Positions 1-8,600 of a stretch of 64,000 nucleotides of DNA are shown here, in pieces. The stretch comes from Candidatus Kapaibacterium thiocyanatum (lineage in GTDB: Bacteria > Bacteroidota > Ignavibacteria > Kapaibacteriales > Kapaibacteriaceae): contig MKVH01000008.1 of assembly GCA_001899175.1 (NCBI GenBank), forward strand, positions 1-64,000, read 5' to 3'. The notes beneath the pieces were generated by a model. The model made no database searches and was not told the origin of the DNA. It worked only from the letters and a program-made list of their open reading frames with translations. The translations under genes and the position numbers were made by a program. Positions within the stretch are counted from its first letter, which is position 1; the number at the start of each line of letters is the position of its first letter.

Positions 1-31
1 TCGAGTCCTGCTACCTTCACCAAATGTCTTC

Positions 32-121
32 ATGTCACCCGCACTCGCGGGGATGATCCGGCACTCTCTCAGCTTCTCAGGTTGCCTCAAGAATTTCACC
101 CGCACATGCGGGGATGGACCG
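32..121 (+). CRISPR. Decayed type I-E-like repeats (trailer of an array to the left)
   Basis: Two 29-nt units at 32-60 and 93-121 match the repeat of the large array at 5660 with 2-4 substitutions each (core ATGTCACCCGC, then GGGGATG). They are separated by exactly 32 nt, the spacer length of the main array. The 31 nt before the first unit would fit another spacer, so the array probably continues to the left. Orientation is the same as the main array, and decay at the right-hand end is what a leader-distal trailer looks like. Confidence 0.8.
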
Positions 122-244
122 CAATGGAGGTGGGGTGATTTGGTACTCAAATAATCCGGCATACCGGATTCCGGGTATATGGTATATAGATTGAATAGTT
201 ATATTCACACGGGGTTAGTTACATAGTATCTATAGAGGTGCGAC

Positions 245-1282
245 GTGTTCCGCCAAATACTCAGAGTAGTGCTGACATTGTCGTGTTTGAACCTACCATT
301 ACTTGCCCAGTGCGACTCGCTCCGGCAGTTCTATCCGCCGGGAACAAAAGTGCATCCAAGGACGCCGACGGGACGAGATACCACCGTCTCCCTTGACCCT
401 CGTATCTATGTCACGCAGTGGCATTTCGAGACGCAGTCCGACTCGACCATCACCCGATTCGTCTTCGACGACTTTCTATCCAACGGACATCGGGTATGGC
501 TCAATAATTGGTGTAGGGGGAAGACGTGGAACTGGAGTGACTCGCTTCAGGCATATACTCCAGAGGTCACAAATGCACAGCTTAGCTCCATCTCCCATAC
601 GGCATACATGCCACTTATCGGTGGAGACACGATAGGCTTCTACCGTCATGCGTACTGGTTGTGGAGGGGACCACAGAGCGGTTCTATCGCGAAATACACC
701 TCCGATGATGCAGCGTCCTATTCCGTCGAACTCGTGAAGCAGACGACGGGCCAGCGGATGGCTCTCCTCGATACCTTCAGGATCAGCCAGAGCGGAGCAT
801 CTACACCCTGTGTTTATACATGGTATCCTCTCGCCTCGAAGGTCAGATACATCATTCCCTCGAACATTACGGATACGACGTTTGCATGTATTCGGATTAA
901 CGTCTACACAAGCGGTGCAACCAACGATACGTATTCGAGGTCAGACAATTTCGGTCCAACCAACTCCCGCTACTTCATTGGCAATCCGTACTTCAACAAC
1001 TTCATGGCCGTAGTGAATGCCGAGAACGCATGTACAGCGTCGAGCAGTGGTTGTGGGATGGTAGTAACCAACGGTACGCCCGGCAGTGTCAATGCTGCCG
1101 TATCCTCCAACTCAATCACCGAGGTCAGGGCGTTCTCACAGAACGGATACATGGTAAACAGTGCCTCTGTCACAAGCTGGCCAAGCACACACGCACTGAC
1201 GACAGGGGCGGGTCTGTTCATCGTCTGTGGCCTCAATAGTTCCGGTACCGTCGTATGTACCAGTACCATGCTCGTTCCGTAG
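245..1282 (+). CDS. Secreted cassette protein A, copy 1 (T9SS-type tail)
   Basis: 345 aa starting at GTG 245. An N-terminal signal peptide ends in LLAQ, followed by the mature start CDSLRQFYPPG. The body is rich in Ser/Thr/Asn and aromatic residues with scattered cysteines (NWC, PCVY, SGCG, FIVCG). The last ~70 residues look like a T9SS sorting domain: a strand with AFSQNG, a GLFIVCG stretch and a terminal TSTMLVP. No catalytic motif was seen. It has three paralogues at 12934, 14757 and 16758 and is closest to the last of these. A B-type gene follows after 22 nt, so the two are probably co-transcribed. Unlike copies 2-4 it lacks the upstream palindrome, and its start is preceded by an AT-rich stretch. 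The function is unknown; an adhesin or surface-displayed binding protein is only a guess. Confidence 0.85.
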   Translation: MFRQILRVVLTLSCLNLPLLAQCDSLRQFYPPGTKVHPRTPTGRDTTVSLDPRIYVTQWHFETQSDSTITRFVFDDFLSNGHRVWLNNWCRGKTWNWSDSLQAYTPEVTNAQLSSISHTAYMPLIGGDTIGFYRHAYWLWRGPQSGSIAKYTSDDAASYSVELVKQTTGQRMALLDTFRISQSGASTPCVYTWYPLASKVRYIIPSNITDTTFACIRINVYTSGATNDTYSRSDNFGPTNSRYFIGNPYFNNFMAVVNAENACTASSSGCGMVVTNGTPGSVNAAVSSNSITEVRAFSQNGYMVNSASVTSWPSTHALTTGAGLFIVCGLNSSGTVVCTSTMLVP

Positions 1283-1304
1283 TACCACCATCCCACAGTA
1301 GACC

Positions 1305-1742
1305 ATGATTGCGTTGATGACTCCTAGCAGGCGTCTTGTTAGCCTATTCATCCTATTCAGTTGCACTATCACGGTGAGTACCGCACTCACGTCCAAACGA
1401 AAGCCCGGCGGCCAGAACGACAAGAATCCGTTGTGCGATCCGGATGCAGGTGAAAGAGTTGATGTCGTAGCGGGTCCAAGACAATGCTATTGCTACGAGG
1501 CCATGACTGGACACCCGACGTTTACCCCGTTCTATCCACCCGGAATCCTCGGTACACTGTTCCATTCCCAAGTAGCGGTTTCCTGTGATCCGGAATCAGA
1601 AGCCACGAACACGCCCTACGTCTGTACATTCCGTAACGACTGCATGACAGACTACGAACAGACGGTACCGGGATGGTTCTACTACTTCAACATGGACTTC
1701 CCGATCTACATGATAGAGGGTGGTCCGGGAAGTTGGCCGTAG
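1305..1742 (+). CDS. Secreted Cys-rich cassette protein B, copy 1
   Basis: 145 aa. A hydrophobic signal peptide ends near VSTALTSKRKPG. The mature part has six cysteines (LCDPDAG, QCYCYE, SCDP, VCTF, NDC) that could form three disulfides, and it ends in IEGGPGSWP. It is a close relative of the protein at 17819, and more distant broken relatives lie at 14016 and 15867. In all four places a B gene directly follows an A gene, which suggests that the two exported products work together. No known family was recognised and no enzyme motif is visible. Confidence 0.8.
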   Translation: MIALMTPSRRLVSLFILFSCTITVSTALTSKRKPGGQNDKNPLCDPDAGERVDVVAGPRQCYCYEAMTGHPTFTPFYPPGILGTLFHSQVAVSCDPESEATNTPYVCTFRNDCMTDYEQTVPGWFYYFNMDFPIYMIEGGPGSWP

Positions 1743-1809
1743 GTATGGGTGCCGTCACTCCCGAACCTACATATGATTGTCTCGAACTCAAACAAACAGG
1801 AATGGCATC

Positions 1810-2448
1810 ATGGCAATCGATTACGAGCGTCGAAAGAAGATCAACAAGATCATCTACTCTGTTATCGGAGGAATTATTCTAGTAACAGTCGTCGCGGTTG
1901 TAATTCTTAAGCAAAGGCAGAAGGAGAATTTTAAGGAATGGCAGGAAGAGTTCACGAGAAACTTGGAGAAACAGAGTGCAGAGTTCCACAGGAAGGAATT
2001 GGAGGAAGAACGAGCTAAGGCAATTCATGATTCTATGATGCTGCATAATCCGAAATACCGGGACAGCATTCATACGAAGGATGTTATTTCAAAGATTGAT
2101 ACTGCTAGTAAGTGGTTGTATTGTACTATCACGCCGAGTGACGGAAAGGGGCGATTTCGCTATGCCAAGATTCAGGTTTTCAATAGATCGCTAGTAGCGT
2201 TTGACAACGTAGTAGTTGAATATTCATACGAACGCGAGGTTCAGCCGGGTAAGGCTATTACTCATACGACTACGTTTGAGCGCATCAATCCCGGTGAAAG
2301 CAAGTATGTAGAAGAATCTGTAGGTCAGACACGTTATAATGCCCCGATTAATCTTGTGTCAAGTATTATCTCAGCGTCGGAGGATAATGTATCATACAAG
2401 AAGATAAGAAAGGATAGTTCGAAGTACTTCGAGGGCGAGAAAAGATAA
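1810..2448 (+). CDS. Membrane-anchored coiled-coil protein, unknown function
   Basis: 212 aa from ATG 1810, preceded by AGGAA. A short basic N-terminus (ERRKKINK) leads into one hydrophobic segment at about residues 14-35, then a charged Lys/Glu-rich helix (residues ~38-75, probably coiled coil). A C-terminal domain of roughly 110 residues follows, with beta-strand character (WLYCTITPSDGKG, VVVEYSYE). The topology suggests a single-pass inner-membrane protein with an outside domain. Base composition is AT-richer than the flanking cassettes and codon choice differs from the core genes, consistent with transfer. An upstream in-frame start at 1777 is possible. No family was recognised. Confidence 0.7.
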   Translation: MAIDYERRKKINKIIYSVIGGIILVTVVAVVILKQRQKENFKEWQEEFTRNLEKQSAEFHRKELEEERAKAIHDSMMLHNPKYRDSIHTKDVISKIDTASKWLYCTITPSDGKGRFRYAKIQVFNRSLVAFDNVVVEYSYEREVQPGKAITHTTTFERINPGESKYVEESVGQTRYNAPINLVSSIISASEDNVSYKKIRKDSSKYFEGEKR

Positions 2449-2546
2449 CGCAATTATTCCTTCCCCGCCCGGAGCCGAAGAAAGTCAAGAGACCGAGGAG
2501 GCGACCGTACCAGTAGCGCTCTACCAATGTTCACTTGAGGGTTAAA

Positions 2547-3053
2547 ATGGCAAGTCAACTGATTGCAAAACTATCTAGGCACTGGGTTTACTCAGAGGAG
2601 GAAATACTTGTATTGCACAAGCGATTTCAATGTACGGCAGTACCAATGGACAGTCCACTACTTCCATTCATGACTTGGGAGGATGCTCAACATACTTCCG
2701 AAGCCCTTGTTGAACTCAGAGAATACAGAGAAGCGACGTGGTGCAGGGCTTGTTGTCCGGTGCCTGTCCAACAGGTAAAGTGCATTGTTAGGCCACCGAG
2801 AAGTGGAATAACAGCCATTGGTATCTGGGGCGTGAAAGGGGGCACACCAATTCCGATTGATGACATCATTACCGCTATTGAGAACGCCGAGTATCGACTC
2901 GTTACCATCGTTGGTAATGAGGAAGAAGGTTTTGTCGTCGCTAATGTCCACATCATGGACGGAATGGAGCTTAGGACTGACCCGGACGCAAGAGAGGAGA
3001 ACAATCTCTTAAACGTTGGCACCTGTAACATAGTGGGACAGCGGCGACCGTAG
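2547..3053 (+). CDS. Hypothetical protein in low-GC island
   Basis: 168 aa from ATG 2547; an in-frame TTG 12 nt upstream is also possible. There is no signal peptide or membrane segment. Residues ~60-75 contain WCRACC, a Cys cluster that might bind metal, and a mid-section with GIWGVKGGTPIPIDDIITAI follows. The last 45 nt overlap the end of the convergent gene at 3009-3536, unusual for this otherwise loosely packed stretch, so one of the two ends may be longer or shorter in reality. No function can be assigned. Confidence 0.55.
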   Translation: MASQLIAKLSRHWVYSEEEILVLHKRFQCTAVPMDSPLLPFMTWEDAQHTSEALVELREYREATWCRACCPVPVQQVKCIVRPPRSGITAIGIWGVKGGTPIPIDDIITAIENAEYRLVTIVGNEEEGFVVANVHIMDGMELRTDPDAREENNLLNVGTCNIVGQRRP

Positions 3054-3536
3054 AGACAGAATGGCTTTGCTTGGTGGACACATACCTGTGTCTACTGCCC
3101 ATTGAAGGGCTTGTGAAGCACTGAACAGTTCTCTCCAGTGCTGTTCATTTCCCCAATTATTGGACATCGCTAAGTATAGGTCACGTATTTCGCCGTTAAT
3201 ACGGCTCAGTATTTCTTCGGTGGTCTCTTCACCCTCAACAAGTGTTTGAAGACTCTCGTTCGTGCTTTTCAAGTTCCACTCCCACTCGCCCCGTCCAGTC
3301 CCAGCAGGGACAATCAACCCCGGAACCTTGCTCTGGGTCCCATATGGTCCTGTGATCTCGCGACCGTTGACGGTCGCTATCCCACTCCATCCATTGCCTC
3401 GTGCGAAATCCACACGAAGCTGTACGTGAGCGTTACCCTTGTACTCCGGCTTCGCCCTGCGAGTGAGGGGTAACGTGACCTCTACAACCTTCTCCACAGG
3501 CAGGTTGCTCTCGACGAGGGATTGAAGGTTCTTCAT
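3009..3536 (-). CDS. Hypothetical protein in low-GC island
   Basis: 175 aa from ATG 3536 on the minus strand. It reads as a soluble protein: an N-terminal strand-rich part (HVQLRVDFARGNG, GIATVNGREITGPYG) and a C-terminal helical part (ETTEEILSRINGEIRDLY). Its 3' end overlaps the plus-strand gene by 45 nt. The start faces the long inverted repeat at 3604-3680 and, beyond it, the BRO-type gene at 3795, so the two genes diverge from a shared control region. No family was recognised. Confidence 0.55.
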   Translation of the reverse strand: MKNLQSLVESNLPVEKVVEVTLPLTRRAKPEYKGNAHVQLRVDFARGNGWSGIATVNGREITGPYGTQSKVPGLIVPAGTGRGEWEWNLKSTNESLQTLVEGEETTEEILSRINGEIRDLYLAMSNNWGNEQHWRELFSASQALQWAVDTGMCPPSKAILSLRSPLSHYVTGANV

Positions 3537-3603
3537 ACCAATAAGACGTCTGGCCGCTGAGATGCTCTCCCAGCGGCCAGATTGATTCCTGAGGTATCGT
3601 TAC

Positions 3604-3680
3604 CGTATCCGTGGTTTCTTAAGGGAATAATTCCGTTACGGAACGGAATTATTCCCTTGAGAAACCAAGAATAGGATACG
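3604..3680. repeat. Long near-perfect inverted repeat (hairpin/cruciform)
   Basis: Two 25-nt arms (3613-3637 and 3642-3666) are complementary with one mismatch around a 4-nt ACGG loop. A second 7-bp layer (CGTATCC at 3604-3610, GGATACG at 3674-3680) lies outside small unpaired gaps, and GGTAT/ATACC pairing continues further out. It sits between divergent genes, so it is not an ordinary terminator. It could be an operator, a cruciform, or the tip of a lost mobile element. Confidence 0.85.
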
Positions 3681-3794
3681 AAATACCTGAAAACAGGTAA
3701 GTGTCTCTACGAATTGAATCTCAATGATTTGCTAGAGAAGTTTGGGGGCCACATTATATAGAAATGGCTACGTTCAAATGTTCAGGGCCCTGTT

Positions 3795-4559
3795 GTGCAG
3801 CAGCAAATTTTCAAGTATCAAGACGAGAATCATTTCTCGGACGTGAGAACCGTTGAAATTGATGGTGAAATATGGTTTGTAGCTAGAGATGTTGCGACAT
3901 TGCTTGGTTATACCACGCCTGCCAAAGCTGTTGCAGATCACTGCCGAGAGAAAGGTATCAAAAAGAACTACATGATGGAGACCAGTAGTGGAGTTCAGGG
4001 GTTTACTCTAATCAATGAGCCAAATGTATACCGCCTGATCTCTCGTTCAAAGCTGCCTTCCGCTGAAAAGTTCGAGGCTTGGGTTTTTGAAGAGGTCATA
4101 CCGCAGATCAGAAAACAAGGCTTCTACGGAAAGATTGACCGTACCGCTTTACCGAATTTCATCTCTAGGTACAAAGACAATTACCACAAGCTCGACCACA
4201 ACTACTTTTCAGTAATAAGTGAAATGTATGCTCGACTCTACATCGCACTTGAAAAGGTTGGGTATAGTATACCTGATAAAGGGGTGGGCGGTAAACAGAT
4301 GATGCCGGACATAAGCGTTGGAAGAGGCTTCGCATCTTTCTTAAAGAAGCAGAATTCTGAGTTTTATAACCAGCATCGAACGTATTGGCACTCATTTCCA
4401 GATGGCAGACCCGACGTAGAAGCTAACATGTACCACATTGACGCCTTGCCAATCTTTATCCGGTACATACATGAAAAATGGATTCCGGAAAACGCGCATG
4501 AATATTTCAAGCAACGCGATCCACTGGCCCTTGACTACTTGCCTAAGCTGCTGAACTAA
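3795..4559 (+). CDS. BRO-N family phage-type antirepressor
   Basis: 254 aa from GTG 3795. Residues ~1-110 match the BRO N-terminal DNA-binding domain: FKYQDENHFSDVRTVEIDGE, WFVARDVATLLGY, LISRSKLPSAEKFEAWVFEE and VIPQIRKQGFY are its typical blocks. The remaining ~140 residues form a second domain (SVISEMYARLYIALEKVGY, PDISVGRGF, YFKQRDPLALDYLPKLL) that I have seen attached to BRO-N in Bacteroidota but cannot name with certainty. BRO proteins are usually phage or mobile-element regulators. No phage structural genes are nearby, so this is an isolated relic or a domesticated regulator. A 10-bp palindrome (CAGGGCCCTG, 3783-3792) lies right before the start codon. Confidence 0.85.
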   Translation: MQQQIFKYQDENHFSDVRTVEIDGEIWFVARDVATLLGYTTPAKAVADHCREKGIKKNYMMETSSGVQGFTLINEPNVYRLISRSKLPSAEKFEAWVFEEVIPQIRKQGFYGKIDRTALPNFISRYKDNYHKLDHNYFSVISEMYARLYIALEKVGYSIPDKGVGGKQMMPDISVGRGFASFLKKQNSEFYNQHRTYWHSFPDGRPDVEANMYHIDALPIFIRYIHEKWIPENAHEYFKQRDPLALDYLPKLLN

Positions 4560-4579
4560 AACAGGTTATATCTCTTATA

Positions 4580-4613
4580 GGGGGGGGGGGGTGACGATTC
4601 GTCACCCCCCCCC
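4580..4613. terminator. Bidirectional hairpin terminator with long G/C runs
   Basis: A run of 12 G, then TGACG, a 3-nt turn, CGTCA and 9 C form one strong stem between the convergent genes ending at 4559 and 4625. The homopolymer is unusual and is a likely slippage or sequencing-error site. Confidence 0.8.
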
Positions 4614-4624
4614 TAATTTGACTT

Positions 4625-4903
4625 TCACTGGCTATTACCCTCCACCATTGCGGCCACTTCACGTAGCAAATCCCACGGCTCCATCTCCAGCTTTTTGGCC
4701 AACGCCACGAACATCGGCATGTAAACCTTCTGTTTTCCACGCTCCAACTTCGAAATCTGGGACTGGTTCACGTCATCGGATTCCAAGCTCTCCTGACTGA
4801 GTCCCAGTTCTTCTCTCCTCTCCCTTATAATCAGGGCTAGGGCAAGTTCGAAACTGAGTTTACCTCCTTCCGGAACCTTCAATTCTGAGAGCTTTCGTGG
4901 CAT
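4625..4903 (-). CDS. Small XRE/Cro-type helix-turn-helix regulator
   Basis: 92 aa from ATG 4903 (minus). Residues ~17-80 form a complete HTH_3 domain: LALALIIRERREELGLSQES, then the recognition part VNQSQISKLERGKQKVYMPM and the closing helix FVALAKKLEMEPWDLL. No partner toxin is next to it. It is transcribed away from the OB-fold membrane gene at 5001, and a perfect 20-bp palindrome lies 32 bp before its start, the classic layout of a self-repressing regulator. It may also control the divergent gene. Confidence 0.85.
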   Translation of the reverse strand: MPRKLSELKVPEGGKLSFELALALIIRERREELGLSQESLESDDVNQSQISKLERGKQKVYMPMFVALAKKLEMEPWDLLREVAAMVEGNSQ

Positions 4904-4934
4904 GAAAGCAAGCTACAGGGGTGTTTTACTCATG

Positions 4935-4954
4935 ATTAGTTGAATTCAACTAAT
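4935..4954. promoter_or_regulatory. Perfect 20-bp palindrome, likely XRE operator
   Basis: ATTAGTTGAATTCAACTAAT is self-complementary over all 20 bases. It lies between the divergent starts at 4903 (-) and 5001 (+), where a dimeric HTH repressor would block both promoters. Confidence 0.7.
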
Positions 4955-5000
4955 TGGCTATATTCGTTCCCTACTAACGTGTTGTTCAATGGAGGATGTA

Positions 5001-5477
5001 ATGAGCCAAGAGGCAGAGAAGAAACCCATCTACAAAAAATGGTGGTTTTGGGTAGGGGCGGTCGTCGTAATCGGAATAATCGGAAGTATGGCTGGTGGAA
5101 AGAAGGAAACGGCCAGCGCAGAGTCACCAGCGGCCATACCTTCCGCAGCAACGACGGAGACGCCGAAGGAAGAACCAGTACTGGCTGTTACGGCCACAGC
5201 CTTGTACGAGGCTTACGATGCCAATGAGGTCAGCGCAGATGCCCAATACAAGGGTAAGAAGCTGGAAGTCTCAGGTAAGGTAAAGGACGTAGAGAAAACC
5301 TTCGGAATGATCTACGTAAATCTTGAAGGTGACGATATGTTCGGACAAGTTACCTGCAAGCTGGAAAACGAAACGGAAGCAGCGTCCATGACCAAAGGTC
5401 AGAAGATCGTACTGCTTGGCGTCGGCGATGGGAAGGCTGGATTCCCACGTGTTACGGACTGTCGGATCAAGAAATAG
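5001..5477 (+). CDS. Membrane-anchored OB-fold (tRNA_anti-like) protein
   Basis: 158 aa. The start at ATG 5001 is set by GGAGG six bases upstream; the in-frame ATG at 4989 contains that ribosome site and is less likely. A Lys-rich N-terminus leads into one transmembrane helix (WWFWVGAVVVIGIIGSMAGG). An Ala/Ser/Pro/Glu linker (residues ~35-60) follows, and then a domain of ~90 residues starting ALYEAYDANEVSADAQYKGK with EVSGKV, IYVNLEG and VTCKLEN. This pattern is the tRNA_anti-like OB fold found in many exported bacterial proteins of unknown role. It faces the XRE gene across the palindrome and is followed by a clear terminator. Confidence 0.8.
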   Translation: MSQEAEKKPIYKKWWFWVGAVVVIGIIGSMAGGKKETASAESPAAIPSAATTETPKEEPVLAVTATALYEAYDANEVSADAQYKGKKLEVSGKVKDVEKTFGMIYVNLEGDDMFGQVTCKLENETEAASMTKGQKIVLLGVGDGKAGFPRVTDCRIKK

Positions 5478-5500
5478 TATTGGCTATAGAATCATTACCG

Positions 5501-5526
5501 AACGCCTCCATCAGGGGGCGTTTTTC
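5501..5526 (+). terminator. Rho-independent terminator
   Basis: AACGCC pairs with GGGCGTT around a short loop and is followed by TTTTTC, 24 bases after the stop codon of the OB-fold gene. Confidence 0.75.
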
Positions 5527-5659
5527 TTCCAATGAGCTACGTCCTACCCACAACCTGTATCCGGCTTTTTGCCGAACCTACGCTAACCGAGGAAGAACAT
5601 GAGTTTTTGGATTCTTTTGAATTCAAGACCTATTACGACGCAGCGTATGTCATAGACAT
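5527..5659 (+). promoter_or_regulatory. Probable CRISPR leader
   Basis: 133 gene-free bases immediately before the first repeat of the big array. The repeat reads in the same sense as the E. coli I-E repeat (GGGGAT-AACCG at its 3' end), which puts the leader on this side. It contains a T-rich patch (5602-5620) but no strong match to known leaders. A small CGGC-T5-GCCG hairpin lies at about 5562-5575. Confidence 0.5.
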
Positions 5660-8600
5660 ATGTCACCCGCACACGCGGGGATGAACCGTACAAAAACATG
5701 GGGGCGGACAAAGGAAATACATGTCACCCGCACACGCGGGGATGAACCGCCGTTTCTCTCGCCTTCAACTGCCTGAGATAGATGTCACCCGCACACGCGG
5801 GGATGAACCGATGGGTACGGACGAGATCAGAATGTCGTATCCATGTCACCCGCACACGCGGGGATGAACCGCCAAGCGTACGAGGTGCTACAACTGCGAA
5901 CATATGTCACCCGCACACGCGGGGATGAACCTCAATGGTGAAAGACAAGATCATTGCAGTGGACATGTCACCCGCACACGCGGGGATGAACCGCCACATA
6001 TCCATGTTGGAAAGAGGTCAACGCGATGTCACCCGCACACGCGGGGATGAACCGACCTCCCATTCGCGGCGGCTGACATCCAGCAGATGTCACCCGCACA
6101 CGCGGGGATGAACCGTATCCATCGGCTGTGGGTTGATTAGGCGGAGAATGTCACCCGCACACGCGGGGATGAACCGATACCGCACCACGCCTCCACCGTT
6201 TTGTTGGCATGTCACCCGCACACGCGGGGATGAACCGTATTGGAGGCCGTCCCATTCAACGCATTGATAATGTCACCCGCACACGCGGGGATGAACCGTC
6301 CGAATGGATTGCATCCGCGCGGGAATTCTAATGTCACCCGCACACGCGGGGATGAACCGAAGTCGGAGAAACAAAGTAAATCCGCTTACGAATGTCACCC
6401 GCACACGCGGGGATGAACCGCCAGAGCGCGCGGGGAGAGGGAGTATGACTGAATGTCACCCGCACACGCGGGGATGAACCGGACCTCGGCGTCTACATGG
6501 GATACCGGCACCCATGTCACCCGCACACGCGGGGATGAACCGGCATGGACCATTGGCAACCTGCTGTTAACCTAATGTCACCCGCACACGCGGGGATGAA
6601 CCGATATACTGCGATCCAGTCACGCCCGACGCGCGATGTCACCCGCACACGCGGGGATGAACCGGCGCAGACAATCTGTGCGCGTGTTTTGATTCTATGT
6701 CACCCGCACACGCGGGGATGAACCGCTGTCGGCGGACGATGCTCTGGCAGCAGGTATATGTCACCCGCACACGCGGGGATGAACCGTTCACGCCATTGCA
6801 GTTCCAGAGAACACCAGTATGTCACCCGCACACGCGGGGATGAACCGTTTGCCGCCATTGCCTCCGCGTCCACAGGCGAATGTCACCCGCACACGCGGGG
6901 ATGAACCGGCAACAACCGACATCGGAGGAGTAGGTCAGGAATGTCACCCGCACACGCGGGGATGAACCGGCCACTGGCAAGTCGCTCTCTGACATGGGCA
7001 AATGTCACCCGCACACGCGGGGATGAACCGATGCAGAGCCTCCAATGCCTGCACCTGTTTCGATGTCACCCGCACACGCGGGGATGAACCGCCGAGCAAT
7101 CGCAGGAAACACAACAACAGTCGATGTCACCCGCACACGCGGGGATGAACCGGCCCACGGCTTCGTCCTCGATGCATTCTCTGCATGTCACCCGCACACG
7201 CGGGGATGAACCGACGTCCGGTACCGTTGCCAGAGGCACGACGTACATGTCACCCGCACACGCGGGGATGAACCGACGTTACCGATATCTGTGGCGATAC
7301 CTGCTGCATGTCACCCGCACACGCGGGGATGAACCGTCGCAAATGGTGTAGCGTTCTTTGCTACTGCTATATCACCCGCACACGCGGGGATGAACCGTTT
7401 TTCAGATTCTACTAGTTCTACATTACTTGATATCACCCGCACACGCGGGGATGAACCGTCGAGGAGCGGGCGTTCGCGTTTCGTCGTGGCATATCACCCG
7501 CACACGCGGGGATGAACCGGACCTACCCTTCGCAGCGGCTGACATTCAGCAATATCACCCGCACACGCGGGGATGAACCGACAGGTGCATGGCGATGAAT
7601 GCAGTTAAACCCATATCACCCGCACACGCGGGGATGAACCGGCCCACGGCTTCGTCCTCGATGCATTCTCTGCATATCACCCGCACACGCGGGGATGAAC
7701 CGTCTTCGATCCCATTTCCCTATACGCTGCGCCCATATCACCCGCACACGCGGGGATGAACCGCGATTCCTCGCCATCATGCTCGACACGCTTGAATATC
7801 ACCCGCACACGCGGGGATGAACCGATCGCAAACGCATCGTGGTGCAACGAACGGCAATATCACCCGCACACGCGGGGATGAACCGTTTTGCGCTGGCCTG
7901 ATATTCGCGATGCCGATATATCACCCGCACACGCGGGGATGAACCGTCGATTACAACGTTTTCATGCCTGATGCGGAGATATCACCCGCACACGCGGGGA
8001 TGAACCGAGAAACGAGAGGATGCCGAGCGACATGATACCATATCACCCGCACACGCGGGGATGAACCGGGGCATCGGCGCTGCCGCCGGTTGTCCCATGA
8101 ATATCACCCGCACACGCGGGGATGAACCGGTCCTATACGGCGACGCCGACGCCGTCCGTGGATGTCACCCGCACACGCGGGGATGAACCGGCCCCCGCGC
8201 CTGCACCGGATTCTAAACAAACATGTCACCCGCACACGCGGGGATGAACCGCAATGGATAATTGTTGTCTGTAATACGCGGCTATGTCACCCGCACACGC
8301 GGGGATGAACCGTGACGATAGGTATTATATAAAACCTCCCGCACATGTCACCCGCACACGCGGGGATGAACCGACCGGTGACTATTCCATATCAAATACT
8401 ACGGGATGTCACCCGCACACGCGGGGATGAACCGGAGTTCTATTGGCACGATGTACTATTCAGGGCATGTCACCCGCACACGCGGGGATGAACCGCGTGC
8501 ACGGTTGTTGCGGGCGGCGACCCCCTCATGTCACCCGCACACGCGGGGATGAACCGCAACGTGCATGGACGGTGGCGGCGCATGACGCATATCACCCGCA

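Noticed and set aside
5599-5656. 18-codon frame with AGGAAG in front, just before the first CRISPR repeat
   Set aside because: It is too short and has no supporting homology; it lies in the expected leader.
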